From NCBI RefSeq assembly GCF_001905825.1, contig NZ_LIVV01000006.1:372001-436000 (forward strand): a stretch of DNA of 64,000 nt, written 5' to 3'. Each line of letters starts with the position of its first letter. Positions within the stretch are counted from its first letter, which is position 1. Positions 1 through 11,074 of this stretch are shown one piece after another. The DNA comes from Streptomyces sp. CB02009 (lineage in GTDB: Bacteria > Actinomycetota > Actinomycetes > Streptomycetales > Streptomycetaceae). The notes beneath the pieces were generated by a model. It was given only the letters and a program-made list of their open reading frames with translations. It ran no database searches and was not told the DNA's origin. Made by a program: the position numbers and the translations under genes.

Positions 1-293
1 AGTCCGAGAGCCGCGGCGACGATCTCCTCGCGGGTGAGGGGAGCCGCCGCCCCACCCCCGCCCCGGCCGTCCTTCGCCGGGGACACGACCACCGTGCCCA
101 CCCCCGGCTCCGGCCGGACCAGGCCCTCCTGGCGCAGCACCGCCAGCGCCTTCGTGGCCGTCGCCATGGCCACGCCCCACTCGCGGGTGATCGCCCGCGT
201 CGACGGAAGCCTGTCCCCCGGACCCAACTCGCCCACCCGCACCCGGCGACGGAGCTCGGCGGCGATCACGAGGTAGGGCGGCTGCGTCGTCAC
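1..293 (-). CDS. GntR-type regulator, probably fused to a TetR domain (C-terminus cut by window edge)
   Basis: Only the first 97 codons lie in the window, reading leftwards from a GTG at 293. Residues about 1-70 form a GntR winged helix: LVIAAELRRRVRVGEL, then PGDRLPSTRAITREWGV, then TATKALAVLRQEGLV and PGVGTVV. After a Gly-rich linker the protein continues LTREEIVAAALGL, which looks like the start of a TetR N-terminal helix. GntR-TetR fusions are a known streptomycete regulator type, but the TetR half here is inference from about 12 residues. It is divergent from an MFS drug-efflux gene and probably represses both. Confidence 0.75.
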   Translation of the reverse strand, partial: MTTQPPYLVIAAELRRRVRVGELGPGDRLPSTRAITREWGVAMATATKALAVLRQEGLVRPEPGVGTVVVSPAKDGRGGGGAAAPLTREEIVAAALG

Positions 294-304
294 GGCGGGA
301 GTGT

Positions 305-376
305 ACTAGTGCACCCTGAGGGGCGTACGCAGCCCTGAACTGCCCACTTCCCAGCCGGAGTCCAGGTGCACTAGGA
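305..376. promoter_or_regulatory. Divergent regulator/efflux promoter region with paired operator candidate
   Basis: The 125-bp gap between the regulator and the MFS gene carries CTAGTGCAC at 306-314 and its exact reverse complement GTGCACTAG at 366-374. Extended to 12 bp the two boxes (GTACTAGTGCAC and the complement of GTGCACTAGGAC) agree at 11 positions. This is what is expected of a dimeric regulator controlling itself and the adjacent pump. The box sequence is seen directly; the binding role is inference. Confidence 0.5.
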
Positions 377-418
377 CGGCAGTGGCACCGTACGCACACC
401 GCTGCTTCCCTCCTCCCC

Positions 419-1912
419 ATGACACTCACCGCACCCCCCGAGCCCGCCGCGGGACCCGGCCCCGCCCGCGCCGGCCGCCGCGCATGGACGGCCCTCGGCG
501 TCCTCATGCTGCCGCTGCTCCTCGTCTCCATGGACGTGTCCGTGCTCTACTTCGCCCTCCCCTCCATCAGCGCCGACCTGCGGCCGGGAGCCACCCAACA
601 GCTCTGGATCCTCGACATCTACGGCTTCGTCCTCGCCGGGCTCCTCATCACCATGGGCGCGCTCGGCGACCGCGTCGGGCGCCGCAAGGTCCTGCTCGGC
701 GGCACGGCGCTGTTCGGGCTCGCCTCGGTCGCCGCGGCCTACGCGCACACCCCCGGCGCCCTGATCGGCGCCCGGGCACTGCTCGGCATCGGCGGCGCCT
801 GCCTCATGCCCGCCACGCTCGCCCTGATCCGGGTGCTCTTCACCGACCCGGCCCAGCGCGCCAAGGCCATCACCCTCTGGACCACGGTCATGGCGAGCGG
901 CATCGCCCTCGGGCCCGTCGTCAGCGGCGCGCTCGTCGAGCACTTCTGGTGGGGCTCCGTCTTCCTCGTCAACCTGCCGGCCATGGCCCTGCTCCTCGTC
1001 CTGGGGCCGCTCCTGCTGCCCGAGTCCAAGGGGGCCTTCGCCGGACGCTTCGACGTCCTCAGCGCGGCCCTCTCGCTCGGCGCGCTGCTGCCGCTCATCC
1101 ACGGCATCAAGGAACTGGCCGAGGACGGCTGGGCGCCCCTTCCGGCGGGCGCCGTGTGCGCGGGACTGCTCGTCGGGCTGCTGTTCGTCCGCCGCCAGGC
1201 GCGGCTCGCCCACCCCATGGTCGACCTCGCCCTGCTGCGGAACCGGGCCTACGGCGGCTCCGTCCTCGCCAACCTCCTCGCGATGGCGGCGACGGTCGGC
1301 TTCGCCGTCTTCCTCACCCAGTACCTGCAGTCCGTCCTGGGCCAGAGCCCGTTCGAGGCGGCGCTCTGGAGCCTCGTGCCCACCGCGGGCGTGCTCGCCG
1401 CCGCGCCCACGGCCGCGGCACTGGCCCGGAAGACCGACCGGGCGTACGTGATGGCCGGCGGGTTCCTCGCGGCCGCCGCCGGCTTCGCCTGGCTGGCCGG
1501 CGTCGACCGCGGCACGCCCCTGTGGGTCGTCATCGCGGCCGGCGCCCTCTACGCCGGCGGCCTGGTCTCCGCGATGACCCTCGCCAACGAACTGACCCTC
1601 GGCGCCGCACCGCCCGAACGGGCCGGCTCGGCCGCCGCCGTGCTCGAATCGGGAGCCGAACTCGGGGGAGCGCTCGGCATGGCGCTCCTGGGCGCCCTGG
1701 GAGCGGCGGTCTACACCGGCGCGATGCCCGCGGACGCGCCGGCCGCGGCCCGCGAGACCCTGGGCGGCGCGCTGACGACCGGACCCGAGGTGATCGAAGC
1801 GGCCCGCACCGCGTTCGTGGAGGCGATGGGGGCGGTGGCCGTGGGGGCGTCGGTCCTGATGGCGGCGTCGGCGGTGCTGTCGCTCGTGCTGCTGCGGAAG
1901 GCACGCCCCTGA
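419..1912 (+). CDS. MFS multidrug efflux transporter, DHA2 (14-TMS, QacA/SmvA-like) family
   Basis: A 497-residue inner-membrane protein with repeated hydrophobic segments over its whole length. The first loop region reads LLLVSMDVSVLYFALPSI, LWILDIYGFVLAGLLITMGALGDRVGRRK, which carries the MFS motif-A signature (GDRVGRRK) and the motif-D1 Asp in TMS1 typical of the proton-driven QacA/SmvA subfamily. Length suits 14 helices. It is divergent from a GntR/TetR-type regulator across a shared operator candidate, the usual arrangement for an inducible drug pump. The substrate cannot be read from the sequence. The ATG at 419 gives a normal N-terminus, though the upstream Shine-Dalgarno is weak. Confidence 0.85.
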   Translation: MTLTAPPEPAAGPGPARAGRRAWTALGVLMLPLLLVSMDVSVLYFALPSISADLRPGATQQLWILDIYGFVLAGLLITMGALGDRVGRRKVLLGGTALFGLASVAAAYAHTPGALIGARALLGIGGACLMPATLALIRVLFTDPAQRAKAITLWTTVMASGIALGPVVSGALVEHFWWGSVFLVNLPAMALLLVLGPLLLPESKGAFAGRFDVLSAALSLGALLPLIHGIKELAEDGWAPLPAGAVCAGLLVGLLFVRRQARLAHPMVDLALLRNRAYGGSVLANLLAMAATVGFAVFLTQYLQSVLGQSPFEAALWSLVPTAGVLAAAPTAAALARKTDRAYVMAGGFLAAAAGFAWLAGVDRGTPLWVVIAAGALYAGGLVSAMTLANELTLGAAPPERAGSAAAVLESGAELGGALGMALLGALGAAVYTGAMPADAPAAARETLGGALTTGPEVIEAARTAFVEAMGAVAVGASVLMAASAVLSLVLLRKARP

Positions 1913-1958
1913 ACGGGAGCGGGGGACGTGGAGGGGGTCGCGTTCGGGACGTAAAGCG

Positions 1959-2014
1959 TGATTTGTGGCGCGACAAGAGCGTCCAGCGGCACTGCGCCAG
2001 AGCGCCGTAAATCA
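1959..2014. terminator. Inverted repeat between convergent genes, possible bidirectional terminator
   Basis: Arms 1959-1971 (TGATTTGTGGCGC) and 2002-2014 (GCGCCGTAAATCA) pair with two central mismatches across a 30-nt loop. The repeat lies between the convergent MFS gene and ABC exporter operon, so a shared terminator is plausible. No clear T-run follows, so an operator-like role cannot be excluded. Confidence 0.4.
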
Positions 2015-2072
2015 TGCAGTCCCGAATGCGGCCCCCGGAACGGCCCCCGCGGCACCCCCACGGGTGTCAGGC

Positions 2073-3953
2073 TCAGCCCACCAGACTCTCCCGCCAGGCC
2101 TGGTGCAGACCGGCGTAGTGGCCCTCGTCGGTGACCAGGTCCGACGGCGCCCCGTCCTCCACGATCCGGCCCGCCTCCATCACCAGGACCCGGTCCGCGA
2201 CCTCGACCGTCGACAGGCGATGGGCGATGACCACCGCCGTACGGCCCGCCAGGACCGTGTCCATCGCCCGCTGCACCGCCCGCTCGCCCGGGACGTCCAG
2301 CGAACTGGTGGCCTCGTCCAGGATGAGGACGGCCGGGTCCGCGAGCAGTGCCCGCGCGAAGGCGACCAGCTGGCGCTGGCCCGCCGAGATGCGGCCGCCC
2401 CGTTTCCGTACGTCCGTGTCGTAGCCGTCGGGCAGACTCTTGATGAAGTCGTGCGCCCCGATCGCGCGGGCCGCGTCCTCGATCTCCTCGCGGCTCGCGT
2501 CCGGGCGCCCGATCGCGATGTTCTCGGCGACCGTCCCCGAGAAGAGGAACGCCTCCTGGGTGACCATGACGATGCCCCGGCGCAGATCCGGCGTGGTCAG
2601 GTCGCGGAGGTCGACGCCGTCCAGGCGCACCGCGCCGTCCGTGGGGTCGTAGAAGCGGGCGAGGAGCTTCGCCAGGGTGGACTTGCCCGCGCCCGTCGCC
2701 CCCACCACCGCCACCGTCTGGCCGGCGGGGACGGTCAGGTCGAAGGTGGGCAGGACCTCGCCGCCCGTGCGGTAGGCGAAGCGGACCTTGTCGAAGACCA
2801 CCTCGCGCCCCGGGGCGCCCGTGCGGGCGGGCAGGGCGGCGGGGGCCGTCGTCTCCGGGACCCCGGGCTCCTGGGCCAGCAGACCCGCGATCTTGGTGAG
2901 GGACGCGGCCGCCGACTCGTACGAGTTGAGGAACATGGCGAGCCGGTCGATCGGGTCGTACAGGCGCCGCATGTACAGCACCGCCGCGGCGAGCACGCCC
3001 AGTTCGAGCGAGCCCGAGGCCACCCGGTAGGCGCCCCAGAGACACATGCCGGCGACCGCCGTGTTGGCGACGAGCCGCGAGCCCACGACGTACCGGGCCA
3101 TCTCGAGGAGCGCGTCGCCGTTGCTCCGCTCGTGCCGGTGGTTGAGCGTCGCGAACTCGGCGTCGTTGACCCGCTCGCGGCGGAACGCCCGTACCGGACG
3201 GATGCCGTTCATCGTCTCCGCGAACTTCACGATCACGCCCGCGATGGCCGTGGAGCGCTCGGCGTACACCGCCCCGGCCCGCCGCCGGTAGACGCGCACC
3301 AGGAGGGCGAGGGGGACGAAGGACGCCACCGCCACCGCACCGATGCCCAGGTCGAGCCAGAGGAGGATCACCGAGATCGAGACGAACGAGAGGACGACGC
3401 CGATCAGTTCCTGCAGTCCCTCCGAGAGGAGCTCCCGGAGGGACTCGACGTCGGTGGTGGAGCGGGAGATGAGCCGGCCCGAGGTGTACCGCTCGTGGAA
3501 GTCGACGCTCAGGATCTGCGCGTGGCGGAAGATGCGGCCGCGCAGGTCGAGGAGGACGTCCTGGTTGATACGGGCCGCGCCGCGGACGAAGACGTACTGG
3601 AGGAGGCCCGAGAGGGCCGCACAGAGGAGGTAGCCGAGGGCCACCGCGAGGACGGGGCCGTGGTCGCCCGCGCGGAAGGCGGGGACGCCCTCGTCGATGG
3701 CGTACGCGACGAGGAGGGGGCCGGCCTGGATCGCACCCTCCTTGACTAGGAGCACCAGGGCGGCGACGGCGACCCGTGCGCGGTGGGCCGAGAGGAGCGA
3801 ACGGAGCAGGGCGCCCGTCGCTCCGGGGGGTGCCGGGAGGTCGTCGCGGTCGAAGGGGTCTACGGTCTGCTGGGCCGTCAGATCCCTCTCTGCCTGCTGT
3901 GCCGTCTGATCCTTCTGTGCCTTTTCTGCCTGCTGTGCCGTCTGTTCCGTCAT
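2073..3953 (-). CDS. ABC exporter half-transporter, subunit 2 (TMD-NBD) of a heterodimer
   Basis: A 626-residue fusion of a six-helix exporter TMD (about residues 45-350) and a nucleotide-binding domain (about 365-620). The NBD shows Walker A GATGAGKST, Q-loop MVTQEAF, a Walker B ending in catalytic Glu (VLILDEATSSLD) and an H-loop IAHRLST. Its signature is RISAGQRQL instead of LSGGQ. The N-terminal 40 residues are Gln/Ala-rich and hydrophilic. The start ATG (3953) overlaps the stop of the upstream ABC gene by 4 bp, so the two are translationally coupled. Together they resemble BmrC/BmrD or TM287/288 heterodimeric multidrug exporters; the cargo is unknown. Confidence 0.9.
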   Translation of the reverse strand: MTEQTAQQAEKAQKDQTAQQAERDLTAQQTVDPFDRDDLPAPPGATGALLRSLLSAHRARVAVAALVLLVKEGAIQAGPLLVAYAIDEGVPAFRAGDHGPVLAVALGYLLCAALSGLLQYVFVRGAARINQDVLLDLRGRIFRHAQILSVDFHERYTSGRLISRSTTDVESLRELLSEGLQELIGVVLSFVSISVILLWLDLGIGAVAVASFVPLALLVRVYRRRAGAVYAERSTAIAGVIVKFAETMNGIRPVRAFRRERVNDAEFATLNHRHERSNGDALLEMARYVVGSRLVANTAVAGMCLWGAYRVASGSLELGVLAAAVLYMRRLYDPIDRLAMFLNSYESAAASLTKIAGLLAQEPGVPETTAPAALPARTGAPGREVVFDKVRFAYRTGGEVLPTFDLTVPAGQTVAVVGATGAGKSTLAKLLARFYDPTDGAVRLDGVDLRDLTTPDLRRGIVMVTQEAFLFSGTVAENIAIGRPDASREEIEDAARAIGAHDFIKSLPDGYDTDVRKRGGRISAGQRQLVAFARALLADPAVLILDEATSSLDVPGERAVQRAMDTVLAGRTAVVIAHRLSTVEVADRVLVMEAGRIVEDGAPSDLVTDEGHYAGLHQAWRESLVG

Positions 3954-5839
3954 CGGGGTCCGCCCTCGCCTTCGCCGGACATCAGCCAGGCGTACTCCTC
4001 GCTGCTCCGCAGCAGCTCGTGATGGGTTCCCACGGCCGCGATCCGACCCCGGGAGAGCAGCGCCACCCGGTCGGCCAGCATCACCGTCGACGGGCGGTGC
4101 GCCACCACGAGTGCCGTGGTGTCCCGCAGGACCTCCCGCAGGGCCGCCTCCACACGCGCCTCCGTGTGGACGTCGAGTGCGGACAGGGGGTCGTCCAGGA
4201 CCAGGAAGCGGGGGCGGCCGACGACCGCCCTGGCGAGGGCGAGCCGCTGGCGCTGTCCGCCGGACAGGCTCAGGCCCTGCTCGCCGACCTGGGTCCCGGC
4301 GCCCTCGGGCAGCCGCTCGACGAAGCCGTCGGCCTGCGCCACGCCGAGCGCGCGCCGCAGTTCCGGCTCGCCCGCCGCTCCGTCCGCGCCCATCAGGACG
4401 TTCTCCCCGACGCTGGCGGAGAAGAGGGTCGGCTCCTCGAAGGCCATCGACACCAGGGACCGCAGCCGGTCCCGTTCCATCAGGGCGATGTCCTCGCCGT
4501 CCAGGAGGATGCGGCCGCCCGAGGCCTCGTGCAGCCGCGGTACGAGGGCGGTGAGCGTGGTCTTGCCGGAGCCCGTGCCGCCGACCAGGGCCAGGGTCTC
4601 GCCGGGGCGGATGTGCAGGTCGATGCCGTCCAGCACGGCCGGGGCGTCCGCCGGGGCGTCCGGGTAGCGGAACGACACGCCCTCGAAGAGCACCCCGCCA
4701 TGACCGCCCGGACCGCCCGCCGCCGTGGCCCGGGTGTCCCCGGCGTCCGGGGCGGCGTCCGGCTCCTCCTCGGCGTCCATCACCTCGAAGTACCGTTCCG
4801 TCGCGGTCGCCGCCTCCTGGCTCATCGCCAGCAGGAAGCCGATCGACTCCACGGGCCAGCGCAGCGCCAGGGCCGTCGACAGGAACGCGACGAGCGTGCC
4901 CGCCGACAGGTCGCCGTCCGCCACCTGGACCGTGCCGAGGACGAGGGCCGCACCGATGGCCAGCTCCGGTACGAAGGTGATGACCGCCCAGATCGTCGCG
5001 AGCAGCCGGGCCTTGACGAGCTCGGTGCCGCGCAGCCGGCCGGAGAGCTCCCGGAAGGCCGTCGCCTGGCTGCGGTGGCGGCCGAAGCCCTTGACGATGC
5101 GGATGCCGAGGACGCTCTCCTCGACGACCGTCGTCAGATCGCCCACCTGGTCCTGGGCGCGGCGCGCGACCGCTCCGTACCGGCCCTCGAAGACCGAGCA
5201 GACGATGACGAGCGGGATGACCGGAGTGATGAGGACGAGCCCGAGCGACCAGTCCTGGGCGAGCAGCAGGACGTAACCCGCGAGGATCGTCACGGCGTTG
5301 ACCAGCAGGAACGTCAGCGGGAAGGCCAGGAACATCCGGACCAGCATGAGGTCGGTCGTGCCTCGGGAGAGGAGCTGGCCCGAGGCCCACCGGTCGTGGA
5401 AGGCGATCGGGAGCCGCTGGAGCCTGCCGTACAGGTCGGCGCGCATCCGGGCCTCCACCCCGGACAGGGGGCGGGCGACCAGCCACCGCCGGTACCCGAA
5501 GAGCACCGCCTCGGCGATGCCGAGCAGCAGGAGGTAGAGCGCCCCCAGCCACACGCCGCCCGGGTCCCGGTCCGCGACCGGCCCGTCGACCAGCCACTTC
5601 AGTACGAGCGGGATGACGAGCGACAGACAGGACGCGACGACCGCGACGAACGCGGCCGTGAACAGGCGCGCCCGCACGGGCCGCACGTACGGCCAGAGAC
5701 GGAGCAGCGTCCGCACCGCGGAGCGGTCGTGAGCCTCGGGGGCGTCACGGCCGTCAGGTCCGGCAGGGCCGTCGGGACCGTCGTGATCGTCGGGGGAGTC
5801 GGGGGCGGGGGGCTCTGGGGCGACAGGTTTCTCGGGCAT
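3950..5839 (-). CDS. ABC exporter half-transporter, subunit 1 (TMD-NBD) with degenerate ATPase site
   Basis: A 629-residue TMD-NBD protein: an acidic Pro/Asp-rich N-tail (about 45 residues), six helices, then an NBD from about residue 385. Walker A is GGTGSGKTT and the signature is canonical LSLSGGQRQR. Walker B ends in Asp (VLDDPLSALD) where the catalytic Glu is normal, and the Q-loop Gln is replaced (MAFEEP). Combined with the partner's altered signature, this gives one degenerate and one competent ATP site, the hallmark of heterodimeric exporters. It is the first gene of the two-gene operon. TAGAGT ends 8 nt before the ATG, suggesting a leaderless transcript. Confidence 0.9.
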   Translation of the reverse strand: MPEKPVAPEPPAPDSPDDHDGPDGPAGPDGRDAPEAHDRSAVRTLLRLWPYVRPVRARLFTAAFVAVVASCLSLVIPLVLKWLVDGPVADRDPGGVWLGALYLLLLGIAEAVLFGYRRWLVARPLSGVEARMRADLYGRLQRLPIAFHDRWASGQLLSRGTTDLMLVRMFLAFPLTFLLVNAVTILAGYVLLLAQDWSLGLVLITPVIPLVIVCSVFEGRYGAVARRAQDQVGDLTTVVEESVLGIRIVKGFGRHRSQATAFRELSGRLRGTELVKARLLATIWAVITFVPELAIGAALVLGTVQVADGDLSAGTLVAFLSTALALRWPVESIGFLLAMSQEAATATERYFEVMDAEEEPDAAPDAGDTRATAAGGPGGHGGVLFEGVSFRYPDAPADAPAVLDGIDLHIRPGETLALVGGTGSGKTTLTALVPRLHEASGGRILLDGEDIALMERDRLRSLVSMAFEEPTLFSASVGENVLMGADGAAGEPELRRALGVAQADGFVERLPEGAGTQVGEQGLSLSGGQRQRLALARAVVGRPRFLVLDDPLSALDVHTEARVEAALREVLRDTTALVVAHRPSTVMLADRVALLSRGRIAAVGTHHELLRSSEEYAWLMSGEGEGGPR

Positions 5840-5854
5840 CAGGCCCGACTCTAT
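5840..5854 (-). promoter_or_regulatory. Possible leaderless-type -10 element for the ABC exporter operon
   Basis: On the minus strand TAGAGT is followed by 8 nt and then the ATG at 5839. A TANNNT box this close to the start codon fits transcription starting at or near the ATG. No convincing -35 hexamer is visible. Confidence 0.3.
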
Positions 5855-5885
5855 GGTTCACCACTGACACGTCTCATCCCGTTTT

Positions 5886-5917
5886 CCGGCCGTCCGGGGC
5901 ACGCCCCGGGCGGCCGG
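5886..5917 (-). terminator. GC-rich stem-loop downstream of glgX
   Basis: CCGGCCG-T-CCGGGGC (5886-5900) pairs with GCCCCGG-G-CGGCCGG (5903-5917) with one internal mismatch. It sits between the glgX stop (5948) and the next gene. No U-run follows in the glgX direction, so it would act as an I-shaped, U-less streptomycete-type terminator. Confidence 0.45.
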
Positions 5918-5947
5918 GGGAGTCCCCGGCCGCGGCCGGGCGCCTCC

Positions 5948-8149
<2,202 letters not shown>

Positions 8150-8313
8150 CGTCCCGGCCTCCAGCGGCTCGTCGGGCCCCGCACCCGCGGGGCGGCGGCG
8201 TCCCGGCCGCCGCTCCCGCGCGTGGTTCTCCCCCTGTTCTGCCCGGACGGCCCGGCTCCCAACATGACCCGCACGCACGTTTCCCCTGGAGGGTGGCTGT
8301 CGTTGGGCCGAGC

Positions 8314-9531
8314 GTGACCTTTGTATGGAAGCGGGCGGGGTACGCCCTCGCGGTGGCGGGACTGTTGGCGGGCCTCGTGGGCTGCACGGCGCCGGACGGT
8401 GGAGGCGGGATCGGCATCGGCCTGCCGGGCAAGGCACGGGCTCCCGGCGACGTCATCCGGGTCAGCCCGGAGGACGGCAGCCGGGGCCTGCCGGCCGACG
8501 GCCCGGTCGAGGTGAAGGTGGACAGCGGGCGGCTCGAACGGGTGACCGTGGTCCAGGTGGAGGACGGCAGGCGGACCCGGGTGGCGGGGGAGATCTCCGC
8601 CGACGGACTGCGCTGGCGGCCCCGGCCGGAGACCCGGCTCGCGCTGGCCGCGAAGTACAGCGTGGACGCGGTGGCGCTCGACGCGCACGGCCGCCGCTCG
8701 GCCCGGCACACCACCTTCACCACCGTGGTGCCGGAGAGCCGCTTCATCGGCTACTTCAAGCCGGAGAACCGTTCCACGGTCGGCACCGGGATGATCGTCT
8801 CCTTCGGGTTCAACATGCCGATCGAGAACCGGGCGGCGGTCGAGCGGGCCATCCGGATCACGTCCGTGCCGCCGGTGGAGGTGGTCGGGCACTGGTTCGG
8901 CAAGGAGCGGCTCGACTTCCGCCCGGCCGCGTACTGGCGGCCGGGGACCGAGGTCACCGTGGAGATCGGCCTGCGGGACGTCGAGGGAGCCCCCGGCGTG
9001 TACGGCATCCAGCGCAAGACCGTCGGCTTCACCGTCGGCCGCTCCCAGGTGTCCGTGGTCGACGCCGCCGCGCACACCATGGAGGTCAGGCGGGACGGCG
9101 ACGTCCTCGCCACCGTGCCGATCACCGCGGGGGCGCCGAAGACCACCACGTACAACGGGAGGATGGTGGTCACCGAGCTGTACGACGTGACCCGGATGAA
9201 CGGGGCCACGGTCGGCTTCGGCGGCGAGTACGACATCAAGGACGTGCCGCACGCCATCCGTCTCACCGACTCGGGCACCTTCCTGCACGGCAACTACTGG
9301 GCCGATCCGAGCACCTTCGGCTCCGCCAACGTCAGCCACGGCTGCATCGGGCTCCGGGACGACAAGGGCGGCGACGCCGAGTCCCCGGCGGGCTGGTTCT
9401 TCGAGCGGACCCTCGTCGGCGACGTGGTGGAAGTGGTCAACTCCCGCGACCGGAAGGTGGCTCCCGACAACGGCCTCGGAGGCTGGAACATGGAGTGGAG
9501 GGAGTGGAAGGCCGGCTCCGCGCTGAGCTGA
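8314..9531 (+). CDS. L,D-transpeptidase lipoprotein (Ig-like plus YkuD domains), copy 1
   Basis: Forms 3-3 peptidoglycan cross-links at the cell surface. The 405-residue protein opens with a lipoprotein signal (hydrophobic GYALAVAGLLAGLVGC with lipobox Cys). Two Ig-like modules follow, then a YkuD catalytic domain with HGNYW and the catalytic SHGCIGL motif near residue 345. The C-terminus has the conserved WNMEWREW. Start GTG 8314 is the best in-frame start next to the signal peptide, although GGAGGG lies rather far upstream; GTG 8293 is an alternative. The adjacent downstream gene is a close paralogue. Confidence 0.88.
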   Translation: MTFVWKRAGYALAVAGLLAGLVGCTAPDGGGGIGIGLPGKARAPGDVIRVSPEDGSRGLPADGPVEVKVDSGRLERVTVVQVEDGRRTRVAGEISADGLRWRPRPETRLALAAKYSVDAVALDAHGRRSARHTTFTTVVPESRFIGYFKPENRSTVGTGMIVSFGFNMPIENRAAVERAIRITSVPPVEVVGHWFGKERLDFRPAAYWRPGTEVTVEIGLRDVEGAPGVYGIQRKTVGFTVGRSQVSVVDAAAHTMEVRRDGDVLATVPITAGAPKTTTYNGRMVVTELYDVTRMNGATVGFGGEYDIKDVPHAIRLTDSGTFLHGNYWADPSTFGSANVSHGCIGLRDDKGGDAESPAGWFFERTLVGDVVEVVNSRDRKVAPDNGLGGWNMEWREWKAGSALS

Positions 9532-9726
9532 CGCCCGCGTCCCCCTCGTACCGTCCGGCGCCTCCGGCCTCTTTCGTTGTCTTAGCAGGTCGATCGGGAC
9601 GGAACGGTGACATTCACGAGGATCTTTCGTGTCCTGCGGTGTGATTGTCTATCGCCGTGTGCGCGAGCGGATGCGCACGGGGGTGGGGCCGGGCGGTGCC
9701 GGGCCGTGCGAGGGGAGAAGACCACA

Positions 9727-10989
9727 GTGAACGGGCAGCCGATATCGGGGGCATCGGTCGGAGCTACGGGGCGGCGCGGCCGGCGCGGGGGCGTCAGGCT
9801 GCAGGCCCTGGCGGCGGGAGCGCTGCTGCTGGTGCTCACCGCCTGCGGCGGCGGTGAGACGGCGAACGGCGGTACGGGGGGCCAGGGGCCGGCGGCGCAG
9901 GGCGGCGGCAAGCAGGAGAACGCGGCCTCCCAGGCGGTCGTCACCATCCTGCCGAAGGACGGCGCCGACTCGGTCGCCACCAGCGGGGTCCTCAAGGTCA
10001 CCGCGGCGCAGGGCAAGCTGACCACGGTCACGGTCGCCGACTCCAAGGGCGCCGCGGTCGAGGGCAGGATCGCGGCGGACGGGGCCAGCTGGTCGCCGAC
10101 CGCGCACCTGGCTGCGTCCACGCAGTACAAGGTCCACGCGGTCGCGAAGGACGCCGAGGGCCGCGAGTCGGCGAAGGACACCACCTTCACCACCCTCGTC
10201 CCGAAGAACACCTTCATCGGCCAGTACACGCCGGAGGACGGTTCGACCGTCGGCGTCGGCATGCCGGTGTCCATCAACTTCACCCGCGGCATCACCGACC
10301 CGGAGGCCGTCGAGAAGGCCGTCAAGGTGACGTCCGAGCCGTCCGTGCCGATCGAGGGCCACTGGTTCGGCAACGACCGCCTCGACTTCCGCCCGGAGAA
10401 CTACTGGGCCGCGGGCACCAAGGTGACCGTGCACCTCAACCTGGACGGCGTCGAGGGCCGCCCGGGCGTCTACGGCAAGCAGAAGAAGACGATCACCTTC
10501 ACCATCGGCCGCCGTCAGGTCTCCACCGTCGACGCGAGCGCCAAGACGATGAAGATCGAGCGCGACGGCAAGATCATCAAGACGATCCCGATCACCGCGG
10601 GCGCGCCGTCCACGACCACGTACAACGGTCAGATGGTCATCAGCGAGAAGTACAAGGTGACCCGCATGAACGGGGCCACGGTCGGCTTCGGCGGCGAGTA
10701 CGACATCAAGGACGTCCCGCACGCCATGCGCCTGTCGACCTCGGGCACCTTCGTGCACGGCAACTACTGGGCCTCGGCGGGCACGTTCGGCTCCTCCAAC
10801 GTCAGCCACGGCTGCGTCGGCCTCCAGGACGCGCGGGGCGCGGGCGACAGCTCGATGCCGGCCGCCTGGTTCTACGACCGCTCGATCATCGGTGACGTGG
10901 TCGTCGTGAAGAACTCGAAGGACAAGCAGATCCAGCCGGAGAACGGCCTCAACGGCTGGAACATGGACTGGTCGGAGTGGATCAAGTAG
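9727..10989 (+). CDS. L,D-transpeptidase lipoprotein (Ig-like plus YkuD domains), copy 2
   Basis: A 420-residue paralogue of the preceding gene with the same domain order: lipobox LTAC, Gly/Gln-rich linker, two Ig-like modules, then YkuD with HGNYW and SHGCVGL. Long blocks are identical in both copies (TRMNGATVGFGGEYDIKDVP). The GTG at 9727 has GGGGAG upstream and places the signal peptide correctly after a Tat-like Arg-rich start (GRRGRRGG). A tandem duplication is the likely origin. A strong stem-loop follows, so the gene ends its transcription unit. Confidence 0.9.
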   Translation: MNGQPISGASVGATGRRGRRGGVRLQALAAGALLLVLTACGGGETANGGTGGQGPAAQGGGKQENAASQAVVTILPKDGADSVATSGVLKVTAAQGKLTTVTVADSKGAAVEGRIAADGASWSPTAHLAASTQYKVHAVAKDAEGRESAKDTTFTTLVPKNTFIGQYTPEDGSTVGVGMPVSINFTRGITDPEAVEKAVKVTSEPSVPIEGHWFGNDRLDFRPENYWAAGTKVTVHLNLDGVEGRPGVYGKQKKTITFTIGRRQVSTVDASAKTMKIERDGKIIKTIPITAGAPSTTTYNGQMVISEKYKVTRMNGATVGFGGEYDIKDVPHAMRLSTSGTFVHGNYWASAGTFGSSNVSHGCVGLQDARGAGDSSMPAAWFYDRSIIGDVVVVKNSKDKQIQPENGLNGWNMDWSEWIK

Positions 10990-11009
10990 TCCACCGCTCG
11001 TACGTCCGA

Positions 11010-11044
11010 GGGGCCCGGTGCTGTGAGCAACAGCACCGGGCCCC
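11010..11044 (+). terminator. Strong stem-loop terminator after the second L,D-transpeptidase gene
   Basis: A perfect 15-bp stem, 11010-11024 with 11030-11044, around the loop GAGCA. It ends with a C-run rather than U-run, as is common in streptomycetes. Confidence 0.8.
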
Positions 11045-11061
11045 CCGGCGTTAACGGACAC

Positions 11062-11074
11062 TAACCTTCCTCCC
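11062..11074 (+). promoter_or_regulatory. Possible leaderless -10 box of the enoyl-CoA hydratase gene
   Basis: TAACCT (11062-11067) lies 7 nt before the ATG at 11075, and there is no usable Shine-Dalgarno sequence. This is the spacing expected if transcription starts at the ATG. Confidence 0.35.
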
